Origin: an uncultured Adlercreutzia sp.
Lineage (GTDB): Bacteria > Actinomycetota > Coriobacteriia > Coriobacteriales > Eggerthellaceae
Reading direction: 5' to 3'
DNA length: 16,070 nt
Assembly (NCBI GenBank): GCA_902478715.1
Contig: CABSMC010000063.1
Location: 1-16,070 of the forward strand
Of the stretch, positions 7,298-13,558 are shown piece after piece (the stretch's first letter is position 1; each line of letters opens with the position of its first letter). The notes beneath the pieces were generated by a model, which worked only from the letters and a program-made list of their open reading frames with translations, searched no databases and was not told the DNA's origin. The translations under genes and the position numbers were made by a program.

Positions 7298-7327
7298 ATG
7301 GGAGACTGGCCCATCATCATCCGCTAA
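7298..7327 (+). CDS. Nine-residue leader-like peptide MGDWPIIIR
   Basis: An ATG lies 6 nt after a perfect AGGAGG (7286-7291), and the frame closes with TAA. Three consecutive ATC isoleucine codons followed by Arg would suit ribosome stalling by Ile-tRNA shortage, as in ilv-type leaders. Three codons is a weak signal, however, and no biosynthetic operon follows. Confidence 0.4.
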   Translation: MGDWPIIIR

Positions 7328-7389
7328 TTCAGGGGCGTTAACCGCCCGAACGTCCTGCGGCTGCCCTCCGCAGGACTCTCTGAGGTGAG

Positions 7390-7430
7390 AACCCCGCTGC
7401 GAAAGCCCTTGAAACGCAGCGGGGTTTCTT
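7390..7430 (+). terminator. Intrinsic terminator of the orphan plus-strand transcript
   Basis: AACCCCGCTGCG (7390-7401) pairs perfectly with CGCAGCGGGGTT (7415-7426) over 12 bp with a 13-nt loop, and TTTCTT follows on plus. The minus side lacks a T-tract, which fixes the direction. Confidence 0.85.
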
Positions 7431-7454
7431 GCATTTGGAGAGCGCCCCCCGTCG

Positions 7455-7483
7455 CAAAAAAGGGCCTCACGCAGGAGGCCCTT
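7455..7483 (-). terminator. Intrinsic terminator of MHS transporter 1
   Basis: AAGGGCCTC (7460-7468) pairs with GAGGCCCTT (7475-7483). Read on minus, the stem is followed by a run of six T. It lies 30 bp past the transporter stop and faces the plus-strand terminator ending at 7430. Confidence 0.9.
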
Positions 7484-7513
7484 CACTTAATGCAGTCAAA
7501 TGGACGGCAAAGC

Positions 7514-8872
7514 TTACTTCACGTCGTCCAGCTTCTTGCCGGAATGGTCGTGGGTCATGCACATGGCGATGAACGCGACGACCGCGATGGCCACCATGTA
7601 CCAGGCCGGCGCGATGGCGTTGCCCGTAAGGTCGATCAACCAGAACGAGATGAACGAGGCCGAGCCGCCGAAGATGGCGTTCGCCAGGTTAAACGAAAGG
7701 GCGAAGCCGGAGTAGCGCACGTCGGTCGGGAACGTCTCGGTGAGGTAGCTGGCCAGGGTGCCATCGTTGATGGTGAGCAACAGGCACATGAACAGCTCGA
7801 CGATCAGAATGACCCAGAAGTTCATCGTGCCGAGCAGCATGAATGCCGGCACTGTGAACACGATGAAGCCCACACAGGCGCCGATGAGCATCTTCTTGCG
7901 GCCCACCTTGTCGGAGATGCGGCCAGACAGGAAGATGAAGGCGATGTAGACGACGAGCACGATCGTGGTGATCGTCGACGCGTCGCTCGGCGGGTAGTTC
8001 AGCGTCGTCTCCAGATAGTTCGGCAAGTACGTGAGCACCGCGTAGAAGCCCACGGCGTTCAGCACGCAGGCGCCGAACGAGATGAGCAGCACCTTGAGAT
8101 GCTTGGTGAACAGCGTGCGGATGGGATGCTCCACCTTCTCGCCCATTTCCTTCATGCGCTCCTGCATCTGGGCGTACACCGGGGAGTCCTCAAGATGGGT
8201 ACGGATGTAGTGGGTGATGTAGCCCAAGGGAAGCGCCAGCCAGAACGGGATGCGCCAGCCCCAGTCGACGACGAAGGCCGAATCGGCGCCCCAAACCGTG
8301 AACATGAACGTGGCCAGAAGCGAGCCCACGAGCAGGCCTGTTGCCGTAGAGGCGGGCACCATTGAGCAGTAGAACCCGCGATGGTTATGCGGCGCGTACT
8401 CCGCGATAAAGGTGGCAGCGCCAGCATACTCGCCCGCCGCCGAGAACGACTGCACCATGCGCAGCAGCAGAAGCAGAAGCGGGGCCCCCACGCCGATGAC
8501 AGCATAGCCGGGCAGGCAGCCGATCAGGAAGGTCGCGCCGCTCATCAGCAAGATGGACACCGAAAGCGCCCATTTGCGACCCTTCTTGTCGCCCATGTTG
8601 CCCCAGAAAATCGCGCCGATGGGACGCACGAGGAACGAGAGCGCGAACACGCCGAAGGTGCTCATCACGGCCACGGCACGATCTTCCGCCGGGAAGAACA
8701 CCATGGCGATAACGGTCGCCAAATAGGAGTAGCTCGCGTAGTCGAACCATTCGATGAAGTTACCGAGGAAGGAAGACCCCGTCACCTTGCGCAGAACGGC
8801 GTGCTTCTCTGCTTCGGTCGCTTCAGCGTACGTCGTTGCCGGCTGTACCGCTTCGTTGGTGCTAGATGTCAT
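7514..8872 (-). CDS. MHS-family (major facilitator) metabolite:H+ symporter, copy 1
   Basis: A 452-residue protein with about 12 membrane segments. It carries the N-terminal MHS signature GNFIEWFDYASYSY, the MFS loop motif GDKKGRKWAL (residues 94-103), GEYAGAATFIAEYAP, and the second-half loop motif DKVGRKK (321-327). Its relatives include ProP, ShiA and KgtP; they import osmolytes, organic acids or amino-acid-like compounds with protons. The substrate cannot be read from sequence. The gene lies downstream of amidinotransferase A, separated by a terminator, so it probably has its own promoter. A GTG at 8881 is an alternative start; ATG at 8872 is chosen because GGTGAT sits 5 nt upstream. An 18-codon ORF overlaps this start by 11 nt. 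The protein is a clear paralog of the 11359-12696 transporter. Confidence 0.93.
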   Translation of the reverse strand: MTSSTNEAVQPATTYAEATEAEKHAVLRKVTGSSFLGNFIEWFDYASYSYLATVIAMVFFPAEDRAVAVMSTFGVFALSFLVRPIGAIFWGNMGDKKGRKWALSVSILLMSGATFLIGCLPGYAVIGVGAPLLLLLLRMVQSFSAAGEYAGAATFIAEYAPHNHRGFYCSMVPASTATGLLVGSLLATFMFTVWGADSAFVVDWGWRIPFWLALPLGYITHYIRTHLEDSPVYAQMQERMKEMGEKVEHPIRTLFTKHLKVLLISFGACVLNAVGFYAVLTYLPNYLETTLNYPPSDASTITTIVLVVYIAFIFLSGRISDKVGRKKMLIGACVGFIVFTVPAFMLLGTMNFWVILIVELFMCLLLTINDGTLASYLTETFPTDVRYSGFALSFNLANAIFGGSASFISFWLIDLTGNAIAPAWYMVAIAVVAFIAMCMTHDHSGKKLDDVK

Positions 8873-8918
8873 AGCAATCACCCAACCCCAAGCCCTCTGT
8901 TGTGAAAGTTCCGGTCAT
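8862..8918 (-). CDS. Upstream short ORF overlapping the MHS transporter 1 start
   Basis: It encodes MTGTFTTEGLGLGDCYDI (18 residues). AAAGGAG at the ideal distance gives it the best ribosome binding site of the leader, better than the transporter's own. It ends at TAG, overlapping the transporter ATG by 11 nt in another frame, an arrangement suited to re-initiation. The other MHS gene has the same layout with the same overlap. Confidence 0.55.
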   Translation of the reverse strand: MTGTFTTEGLGLGDCYDI

Positions 8919-9090
8919 GGCTTCTCCTTTCAATAAGGCCCTGACTTAAGTGTTTACCTTACCATAGGAATCATTTTATGCAGACGGGAATGGCGAAATA
9001 GTTAGTCGCACAAATCCCCTTTTTCAGCCGTGACCTGGAATCATGGCCAATAGAGCAGGGAGCTTGATTCAACTTCCAGCGACAAGCGCG

Positions 9091-9123
9091 CAAAAAAGGG
9101 AGCCCGCCGAAGCGGGCTCCCTT
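9091..9123 (-). terminator. Intrinsic terminator of amidinotransferase A
   Basis: AAGGGAGCCCGC (9096-9107) and GCGGGCTCCCTT (9112-9123) form a 12-bp stem around a CGAA tetraloop. On minus a six-T run follows. It lies 33 bp past the amidinotransferase stop. The remaining leader 8919-9090 precedes MHS transporter 1 and holds a CGCACAA half-site (9007-9013) but no clear promoter. Confidence 0.93.
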
Positions 9124-9155
9124 CGCAAACGCATCGCGTGAGCTGCGAGTGGGAT

Positions 9156-10301
9156 TTACTTCCACATCTCGGGGCGCACGAGGGTGGGATCCTCGACGCG
9201 GTTCGGGAAGTAGTCGAGGCACTCGCCCTCGCGGTAGACGTCGGCGGTGGAGCAGTGCAGGCCGCCGCCGAACGGGTAGGCGTCGCGCAGGTCGCAGGGG
9301 ATGACGTTCATGCCCAGCTTGTCCATCTGCTCCTGCTGGTAGACCTCGGAGGCCTCCACGATGACGGTCTTCGGGTCGAGGACCAGGCAGTTCATGGACA
9401 GCCACACGGAGGAGTAGCACAGCGCCGGCGGCTCGGTGTGCGCGGGCTGGGCGGCCTCGACGATCTGCCAGTCGTTGGCCTCGAAGATGGCGCGCTGCGG
9501 CTCGGGCAGCGGGCGGTGCGGGTTGTTGATGATCAGGCCCGGGCGCAGCGGCACGAAGGTCGCGTCGATGTGGATCGGGTAGGGGTCGCCGGGGAAGTTC
9601 ACGGCGTGCACGCGGTACTCGGGGTAGTAGCGCTGGAACCAGTCCATGGCGGCGCGGTTGGTGGTCAGGCCGTGCTGGATGAACAGGTCCTTGCCCATGC
9701 GCATCACGTCGGCGGCGTCCCACATCGGCTCGACCTCGGTGGTCACGAAGTCCTTAGCAGCCGTACGCTCGAGACGCTCCTCCAGGGAGATCTTCTCGTC
9801 GTAGTAGTTGTGCTTGTAGGAGCGGTCGGTCAGGCGCGGACGGGGGGCCTGGGTCCACTTGAAGTCGGGATCCTGCTCGAAGTACTCCTCCATGAGCGGC
9901 CAGTAGGCCAAATACTCATAGTAGCGGCAGCGGAAGGAGTTGGCGGCGGCCATGATCTCGTTGCCGATGGTCAGCAGGATGTCGCGCGGAGGCATGCAGG
10001 TCATCATGGAGTCGTTGCGGAAGTCCGGCGTGCCGATGGCCTGGTTCCACTGCAGCGGGGTCGGGCGGTCGACGACGACGCCGCGGTCCTCGAGGATCTT
10101 CACGAGGTTCTCGAGGCACTCGTTGCCGCGCTCGACGGTCTCCAGCGGACGGAGGCCCCACATGCCGCGCATCTCGGAATCGACGGGCACCTTCTCAGAG
10201 GTGGCGGGCTCCTCCGGCGGGATGACGGAGTTGTCGCAGCGGCCGACGATGACGCGCTTCAGCGGATCCCAGTCGTTCCAAGAGCTGACGATCTTTGCCA
10301 T
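9156..10301 (-). CDS. L-arginine:glycine amidinotransferase-type enzyme, copy A
   Basis: A 381-residue protein of the arginine:glycine amidinotransferase (AGAT) family. Hallmarks in order: TPDF (91-94), PPRDILLTIGNEI (104-116), FVTTEVEPMWDAAD with Asp195, YPIHIDATF with His244, WLSMN (300-304), and GGGLHC with the nucleophile Cys350. The Asp-to-His spacing of 49 residues equals that of human AGAT (Asp254/His303). Such enzymes move the amidino group from arginine through a Cys-amidino intermediate to an amine, giving ornithine plus a guanidino compound. Glycine is the classic acceptor; GABA, lysine or others are possible. There is no signal peptide, so it acts in the cytoplasm. The ATG follows GGAG 8 nt upstream. 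Synonymous sites are strongly GC-biased, which hints at high expression. The ORF looks identical to copy B. Confidence 0.93.
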   Translation of the reverse strand: MAKIVSSWNDWDPLKRVIVGRCDNSVIPPEEPATSEKVPVDSEMRGMWGLRPLETVERGNECLENLVKILEDRGVVVDRPTPLQWNQAIGTPDFRNDSMMTCMPPRDILLTIGNEIMAAANSFRCRYYEYLAYWPLMEEYFEQDPDFKWTQAPRPRLTDRSYKHNYYDEKISLEERLERTAAKDFVTTEVEPMWDAADVMRMGKDLFIQHGLTTNRAAMDWFQRYYPEYRVHAVNFPGDPYPIHIDATFVPLRPGLIINNPHRPLPEPQRAIFEANDWQIVEAAQPAHTEPPALCYSSVWLSMNCLVLDPKTVIVEASEVYQQEQMDKLGMNVIPCDLRDAYPFGGGLHCSTADVYREGECLDYFPNRVEDPTLVRPEMWK

Positions 10302-10354
10302 AACATGTGCTCCTATCTCATAGGCACTCTTCCGTCTCTTTTGAGACTAGGGGC

Positions 10355-10381
10355 ACTATATCATTTTTTGCAGTTGCACAA
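10355..10381 (-). promoter_or_regulatory. Proximal promoter of amidinotransferase A with operator-like palindrome
   Basis: TATAGT on minus (10355-10360) is a good -10. The 16-bp imperfect palindrome TTTTGCAGTTGCACAA (plus strand, 10366-10381) begins 5 bp upstream and fills the -10/-35 spacer, where a repressor would block polymerase. The -35 hexamer is weak. A near-identical palindrome lies at 10457-10472. Confidence 0.55.
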
Positions 10382-10456
10382 AAGCCTTTTACCGAAGAAA
10401 GTTTTCGATTTCCTGAAAAATCATCGTCATCTTGTCAACTATGGATATCTGTCATC

Positions 10457-10480
10457 TTTTGCAATCGCACAATATTTATA
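10457..10480 (-). promoter_or_regulatory. Distal promoter of amidinotransferase A with second operator copy
   Basis: TATAAA on minus (10475-10480) has TTAGAT as a weak -35 at 16 bp. Just downstream, around the expected start, lies TTTTGCAATCGCACAA (10457-10472), matching the proximal copy at 14 of 16 bases. On minus the shared stretch extends to a 21-bp direct repeat with 18 matches. Confidence 0.5.
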
Positions 10481-10509
10481 ACGCGCCCGGTAACTGATCT
10501 AATCGGCAA

Positions 10510-10546
10510 GAAAAAACGCCCGCTCCTTATTCGAAAGAGCGGGCGT
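10510..10546 (-). terminator. Intrinsic terminator of the TetR gene
   Basis: ACGCCCGCTC (10516-10525) pairs with GAGCGGGCGT (10537-10546) over 10 bp. On minus it is followed by TTTTTT (10511-10516) and CTT. It lies 34 bp past the TetR stop and separates that gene from the amidinotransferase A promoters. Confidence 0.92.
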
Positions 10547-10580
10547 CTTCCCTTTGAAACGATAGGCGAAAGCACCAGAG

Positions 10581-11159
10581 CTAGCGGTCGAGAGCAGACT
10601 CCAAGAGCATACGGGCAATCTCGCGCACATCGTAGCCCTCCGAGATCGCCTTCACCGCTCCCCCGTCGACGAGGGCGACGACGACCGATGGAGTAAGGTT
10701 CACGCCGGCGCGAACGAGAATGCGGTTCACGGCCGCGTCCAGCGCCTCGCGTCCCTTGCGGTAGGCCTCGGTAACCACCGGCGCTTCGGCCGAGGCGATG
10801 AGCTGAGCGTAATGGGCGGGCATGGATACCGTATCGTCGGGAAGGCACGCCTCCAAAAGAAGGTCGACCACGCGCTCGCGGCATTCCTCGGGGCTGAAGG
10901 CATCGGCGGCCTGAGCCACCTTCTCGGCACGGGCGATCCACAGTTCAATGTTGTAGCAGCCTGCTTCGTAGAGAAGCTCGGTGACGGAGTCGAAATAGTA
11001 GCCCACCGAGGACGAGGCCGCACCGGCCCATTCTGCCACCTTGCGATAGGTGACGGCCTCCGGGCCGCGCTCGCGAAGCAGAGCGGCCGCAGCCAGCACC
11101 AGCGAGGTTCGCGTGATCTGAGCTTTCAGGGATTTGGGCTTGGACAACGGCTTAGCCAT
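10581..11159 (-). CDS. TetR-family transcriptional regulator
   Basis: A 192-residue protein with an N-terminal TetR DNA-binding domain: a helix near residues 14-30 (TRTSLVLAAAALLRERG), then AVTYRKVAEWAGAASSSVGYYFDSVTELLYEA (about 35-66), with SSVGYYF as recognition helix and turn. The rest is a helical ligand and dimer domain typical of the family, which usually represses neighbours and lets go on binding a small molecule. The ATG at 11159 has AAGGAAG about 9 nt upstream, whereas a longer in-frame extension to 11267 has no such support. It sits between the two amidinotransferase/transporter modules. A shared 16-bp palindrome at its own upstream region and at the amidinotransferase A promoters makes it the likely local regulator, with a guanidino compound or its precursor as possible ligand (inference). 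Confidence 0.92.
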   Translation of the reverse strand: MAKPLSKPKSLKAQITRTSLVLAAAALLRERGPEAVTYRKVAEWAGAASSSVGYYFDSVTELLYEAGCYNIELWIARAEKVAQAADAFSPEECRERVVDLLLEACLPDDTVSMPAHYAQLIASAEAPVVTEAYRKGREALDAAVNRILVRAGVNLTPSVVVALVDGGAVKAISEGYDVREIARMLLESALDR

Positions 11160-11261
11160 GGGAGACTCGCTTCCTTTTTGATTACTTGGCGTGACTCTAC
11201 CAGAAAACGCCCAACAATGAAACCCCAGATGAGAGTTATTTTCTGGAAATACTTGAAGCGC

Positions 11262-11295
11262 TGTCAAAGTTTCGCTTCATGGTGCAAGTGCACAA
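11262..11295 (-). promoter_or_regulatory. Putative TetR upstream region: -35 box and operator copy
   Basis: TTGACA on minus (11262-11267) is a perfect -35, but only a poor -10 (GAAAAT) lies downstream. TGGTGCAAGTGCACAA (plus, 11280-11295) is a third copy of the palindrome found at 10366 and 10457; all three share TGCA near the left and GCACAA at the right. Confidence 0.45.
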
Positions 11296-11303
11296 GCAAG
11301 CGA

Positions 11304-11335
11304 CAGCCGAGCGACCCTCCCCGATCGCCCGGCTG
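11304..11335 (-). terminator. Hairpin after MHS transporter 2, weak terminator
   Basis: CAGCCGAGCGA (11304-11314) pairs with TCGCCCGGCTG (11325-11335) over 11 positions, one of them G-U in the minus-strand RNA, with a 10-nt loop. The following minus sequence has scattered T but no run, so termination may be partial. Confidence 0.5.
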
Positions 11336-11358
11336 CCGCAGAAAATGTCACTTCCCGA

Positions 11359-12696
11359 CTATTGGATCTCGGTCAGCTTCTTCTTCGAGTTGTCGTGAGT
11401 CATGCACATGGCGATGAACGCGACCACGGAAATGGCCACCATGTACCAGGCCGGCGCGATGGCGTTGCCCGTCGCCTCGATGAGGGCGATGGAGATAAAC
11501 GACGCCGAGCCGCCGAAGATGGCGTTGGCGAAGTTGAAGGACAGCGCGAAGCCGGAGTAGCGCACCTCAGTGGGGAACGTCTCGGAGAGGTAGCTCGAGA
11601 GCGTGCCGTCGTTGATGGTGAGCAGAAGGCACATGACGAGCTCCACGATCAGGATGATCGCGAAGTTCTGCGAGTTCAGCAGGTAGAACGCGGGCACCGT
11701 GAAGATGATGAAGCCCACGCAGGCGATGATGAGCATCTTCTTGCGGCCCACCTTGTCGGAGATGCGGCCGGACAGGAAGATGAACGCAATGTAGGCCACC
11801 AGGCAGATCGTCGTGATGAGCGACGAGGAACCGGCGTCGTAGCCCACGGTGTCCTGCAGGTAGTTAGGCAGGTAGGTGAGCACGGCGTAGAAGCCCACGG
11901 CGTTCAGCATGCAGGCGCCGAAGGACACGAGCAAAGGCCGCAGGTGCTTGGTGAGCAGAAGCTTGATGGGCTTGTCGTCGGACTCGCCCTTGGCCTCCAG
12001 CTTCTCCTGCATCTCCTGGTACACCGGCGAGTCGGACACGCGGGTACGAATGTAGTGCGTGATGAGCCCGAGAGGACCCGCCAGAAGGAACGGAATGCGC
12101 CAGCCCCACTCGGTCACGAAGGACGAGTCGTGGCCCCAGGTCATGAACATGAACGTGGCGAGCGCCGAGCCGATGAGCAGGCCCGTAGCCGTCGAGGCGG
12201 GCACGAGCGAGCAGTACAGGCCGCGGTGGTTGGACGGGGCGTACTCGGCCAGGAAGGTGGCCGCGCCGGCGTACTCGCCGGAAGCGGAGAACGACTGCAC
12301 CATGCGCAGGCACAGAAGCAGGATCGGCGCCAGAATGCCCACGGCTTCGAAGGTGGGCAAAAGCCCGATCACGAAGGTGGCCGCCGACATCATGAGGATG
12401 GAGGTGGCCAACGCCCACTTGCGGCCCTTTTTGTCGCCCATATGCCCCCAGAAGAAGGCGCCCACGGGACGCATGAGGAAGGACAGCGCGAACACGCCGA
12501 AGGTCTCCAGCAGCGCCACGGTCGGGTCGCCCGGAGGCATGAGCACGAGCGCGATGACCGTCGCGAAGTAGGAATAAGACGCGTAGTCGAACCACTCGAT
12601 GAAGTTCCCGAGGAAGGAGGAGACTGCCACGCGCCTCAGTGTCGCGTGCTCCTCGCTGTCCCGCTGAACCGCAGCCGCTGTTTCGCTAGACGCCAT
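11359..12696 (-). CDS. MHS-family (major facilitator) metabolite:H+ symporter, copy 2
   Basis: A 445-residue paralog of the 7514-8872 transporter; by eye about three quarters or more of residues agree. The same motifs are present: GNFIEWFDYASYSY, GDKKGRKWAL, GEYAGAATFLAEYAP and DKVGRKK, with about 12 membrane segments. The loop before the middle (about 235-250) and the termini differ most, so the two carriers may differ in substrate or affinity. ATG at 12696 is chosen; a GTG at 12705 has AAAGGA at about 6 nt and is a fair alternative. A 20-codon ORF overlaps the ATG by 11 nt. The gene lies 259 bp downstream of the unknown 186-aa gene, in a leader that holds two near-identical 17-bp dyads. TetR follows on the same strand. 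Confidence 0.93.
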   Translation of the reverse strand: MASSETAAAVQRDSEEHATLRRVAVSSFLGNFIEWFDYASYSYFATVIALVLMPPGDPTVALLETFGVFALSFLMRPVGAFFWGHMGDKKGRKWALATSILMMSAATFVIGLLPTFEAVGILAPILLLCLRMVQSFSASGEYAGAATFLAEYAPSNHRGLYCSLVPASTATGLLIGSALATFMFMTWGHDSSFVTEWGWRIPFLLAGPLGLITHYIRTRVSDSPVYQEMQEKLEAKGESDDKPIKLLLTKHLRPLLVSFGACMLNAVGFYAVLTYLPNYLQDTVGYDAGSSSLITTICLVAYIAFIFLSGRISDKVGRKKMLIIACVGFIIFTVPAFYLLNSQNFAIILIVELVMCLLLTINDGTLSSYLSETFPTEVRYSGFALSFNFANAIFGGSASFISIALIEATGNAIAPAWYMVAISVVAFIAMCMTHDNSKKKLTEIQ

Positions 12697-12748
12697 GGAA
12701 ATCACCCAGATCCTTTCCGAACCCCTTTTTACTTTGTGTTTTCCTCAT
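12686..12748 (-). CDS. Upstream short ORF overlapping the MHS transporter 2 start
   Basis: It encodes MRKTQSKKGFGKDLGDFHGV (20 residues) after AAAGGGGG about 10 nt upstream. It ends at TAG, overlapping the transporter ATG by 11 nt, as in the copy 1 leader. Its ending LGDFHGV parallels LGDCYDI there, partly because the DNA around the two starts is similar. The basic N-terminal part differs from the other short ORF. Confidence 0.5.
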   Translation of the reverse strand: MRKTQSKKGFGKDLGDFHGV

Positions 12749-12820
12749 CGGGAAACACCCCCTTTAGAAACGAGGGAGGCCCGGCATCCGTGTCTCACAG
12801 ATGCGCGAACCTCCCCATCT

Positions 12821-12877
12821 TCGTGCAAGCCGGCACATCCCGGGGTCGGGAGGTTACACCTCGTGCCAGCCAGCACA
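12821..12877. promoter_or_regulatory. Pair of 17-bp operator-like dyads upstream of MHS transporter 2
   Basis: TCGTGCAAGCCGGCACA (12821-12837) and TCGTGCCAGCCAGCACA (12861-12877) match at 15 of 17 bases and are spaced exactly 40 bp apart. Each contains GTGC and GCAC as inverted arms. They lie 125-181 bp upstream of the transporter ATG. They resemble the TetR-associated palindrome in having GTGC/GCAC arms, but the centre is 2 bp longer, so a different regulator is possible. Confidence 0.55.
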
Positions 12878-12892
12878 CGTGCCGCACCTTTT

Positions 12893-12945
12893 GGGCCGTG
12901 CGCGCCCTTAATGCGCCGAGGCCGCACGAACGCTTCGCACGGCCC
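12893..12945 (-). other. Competing hairpins after the 186-aa gene
   Basis: Just past the stop at 12956, arms 12920-12930 and 12934-12944 form an 11-position stem with two G-U pairs. The right arm, CGCACGGCCC (12936-12945), can instead pair perfectly over 10 bp with GGGCCGTGCG (12893-12902). The two folds exclude each other. No T-tract follows, so this is not a standard terminator; read-through control into MHS transporter 2 is possible. Confidence 0.4.
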
Positions 12946-12955
12946 CAGTTACCTC

Positions 12956-13516
12956 TTAGTAGTCGCCCATGTAGTCAACTTGGGCCTTGCTGGCACGCAG
13001 CACGAACGCCTTCTCGGCCTTCTTGCCGCCGGCGGCCAGCTTGGAGAGCACCACGCGCTTCAGGCGCGGATACGGATTCATGCCGTACCACGCGAAGGCG
13101 GTGCCCCCGGTGTAGCACTCCACGATGCTGTGCACGGGAAGCGAGGCATCGCGCTCGGCATCGAGCTTGATGTACTCGGCGATCTCGTCGGCGCACACAT
13201 CGCGGATTACTTCCACGCTGATCTCGAGGTCGCGGGCCAGCTGCTTGAGCTGGTACTCCACCTCGGCCTCGTCGGCATGGGGGAAATAGGTCACGTCGTA
13301 GGTGACGGCAGAGAGCCCGGACGCCTTGGCGAAGGCGATGAACTTCTCCAGCGACACCATCTGCACATGCTCTTCGGTGCGCTCAGCGATGTCGAGCTCG
13401 GCGGGGAAGCCGGCCACGCCGTTCTGGGCGAACACGGCCTCCAGCTGCTCCTCGGACATCGCGGGCTCGAACTCCACCTTCGAGGCGATGTGCGTCAGGT
13501 TCTTAGTCATCTTCAT
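12956..13516 (-). CDS. Hypothetical protein, co-transcribed with the DMT transporter
   Basis: A 186-residue soluble acidic protein that I do not recognise. It has no signal peptide or membrane segment and only two cysteines (in DVCAD and VECYTGG), so a metal cluster is unlikely. The middle (about 95-130) is Glu-rich and helical. The C-terminal part has an aromatic, Gly-rich stretch TGGTAFAWYGMNPYPRLK followed by a basic region. The ATG at 13516 follows AGAGG about 6 nt upstream. It starts 42 bp after the DMT transporter stop, so the two form an operon in a locus devoted to amidinotransferases and carriers. It could be a small enzyme or a binding protein for the same metabolite, but nothing in the sequence proves this. 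Confidence 0.8.
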   Translation of the reverse strand: MKMTKNLTHIASKVEFEPAMSEEQLEAVFAQNGVAGFPAELDIAERTEEHVQMVSLEKFIAFAKASGLSAVTYDVTYFPHADEAEVEYQLKQLARDLEISVEVIRDVCADEIAEYIKLDAERDASLPVHSIVECYTGGTAFAWYGMNPYPRLKRVVLSKLAAGGKKAEKAFVLRASKAQVDYMGDY

Positions 13517-13558
13517 AAGAAGCCTCTTCCTATACGGCAGTCATTTCTGACGCGCTGC

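Larger units (their letters stand above)
7264..7430 (+). ncRNA. Candidate small RNA or orphan leader transcript
   Basis: A roughly 165-nt plus-strand unit bounded by the promoter at 7230-7258 and the terminator at 7390-7430. It holds a 9-codon ORF (7298-7327), then a 9-bp hairpin GTCCTGCGG/CCGCAGGAC (7352-7376), then the terminator. Leader peptide, hairpin, terminator is the usual order of an attenuator, but no plus-strand gene follows; the next gene is the MHS transporter on minus. It matches no RNA family I recognise. It may be a small RNA, a tiny-peptide gene, or a relict leader. Confidence 0.5.

Noticed and set aside
11338..11349. A further copy of the left-edge repeat arm (GAAAATGTC near MHS transporter 2)
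   Set aside because: Only the short GAAAATGTC stretch matches; the GC-rich core and spacing are missing.
12821..12877. A guanidine-II (mini-ykkC) riboswitch, suggested by ACGA sequences upstream of MHS transporter 2
   Set aside because: The ACGA tetranucleotides are not closed by paired stems as ACGR loops must be, so the two-hairpin structure cannot form.
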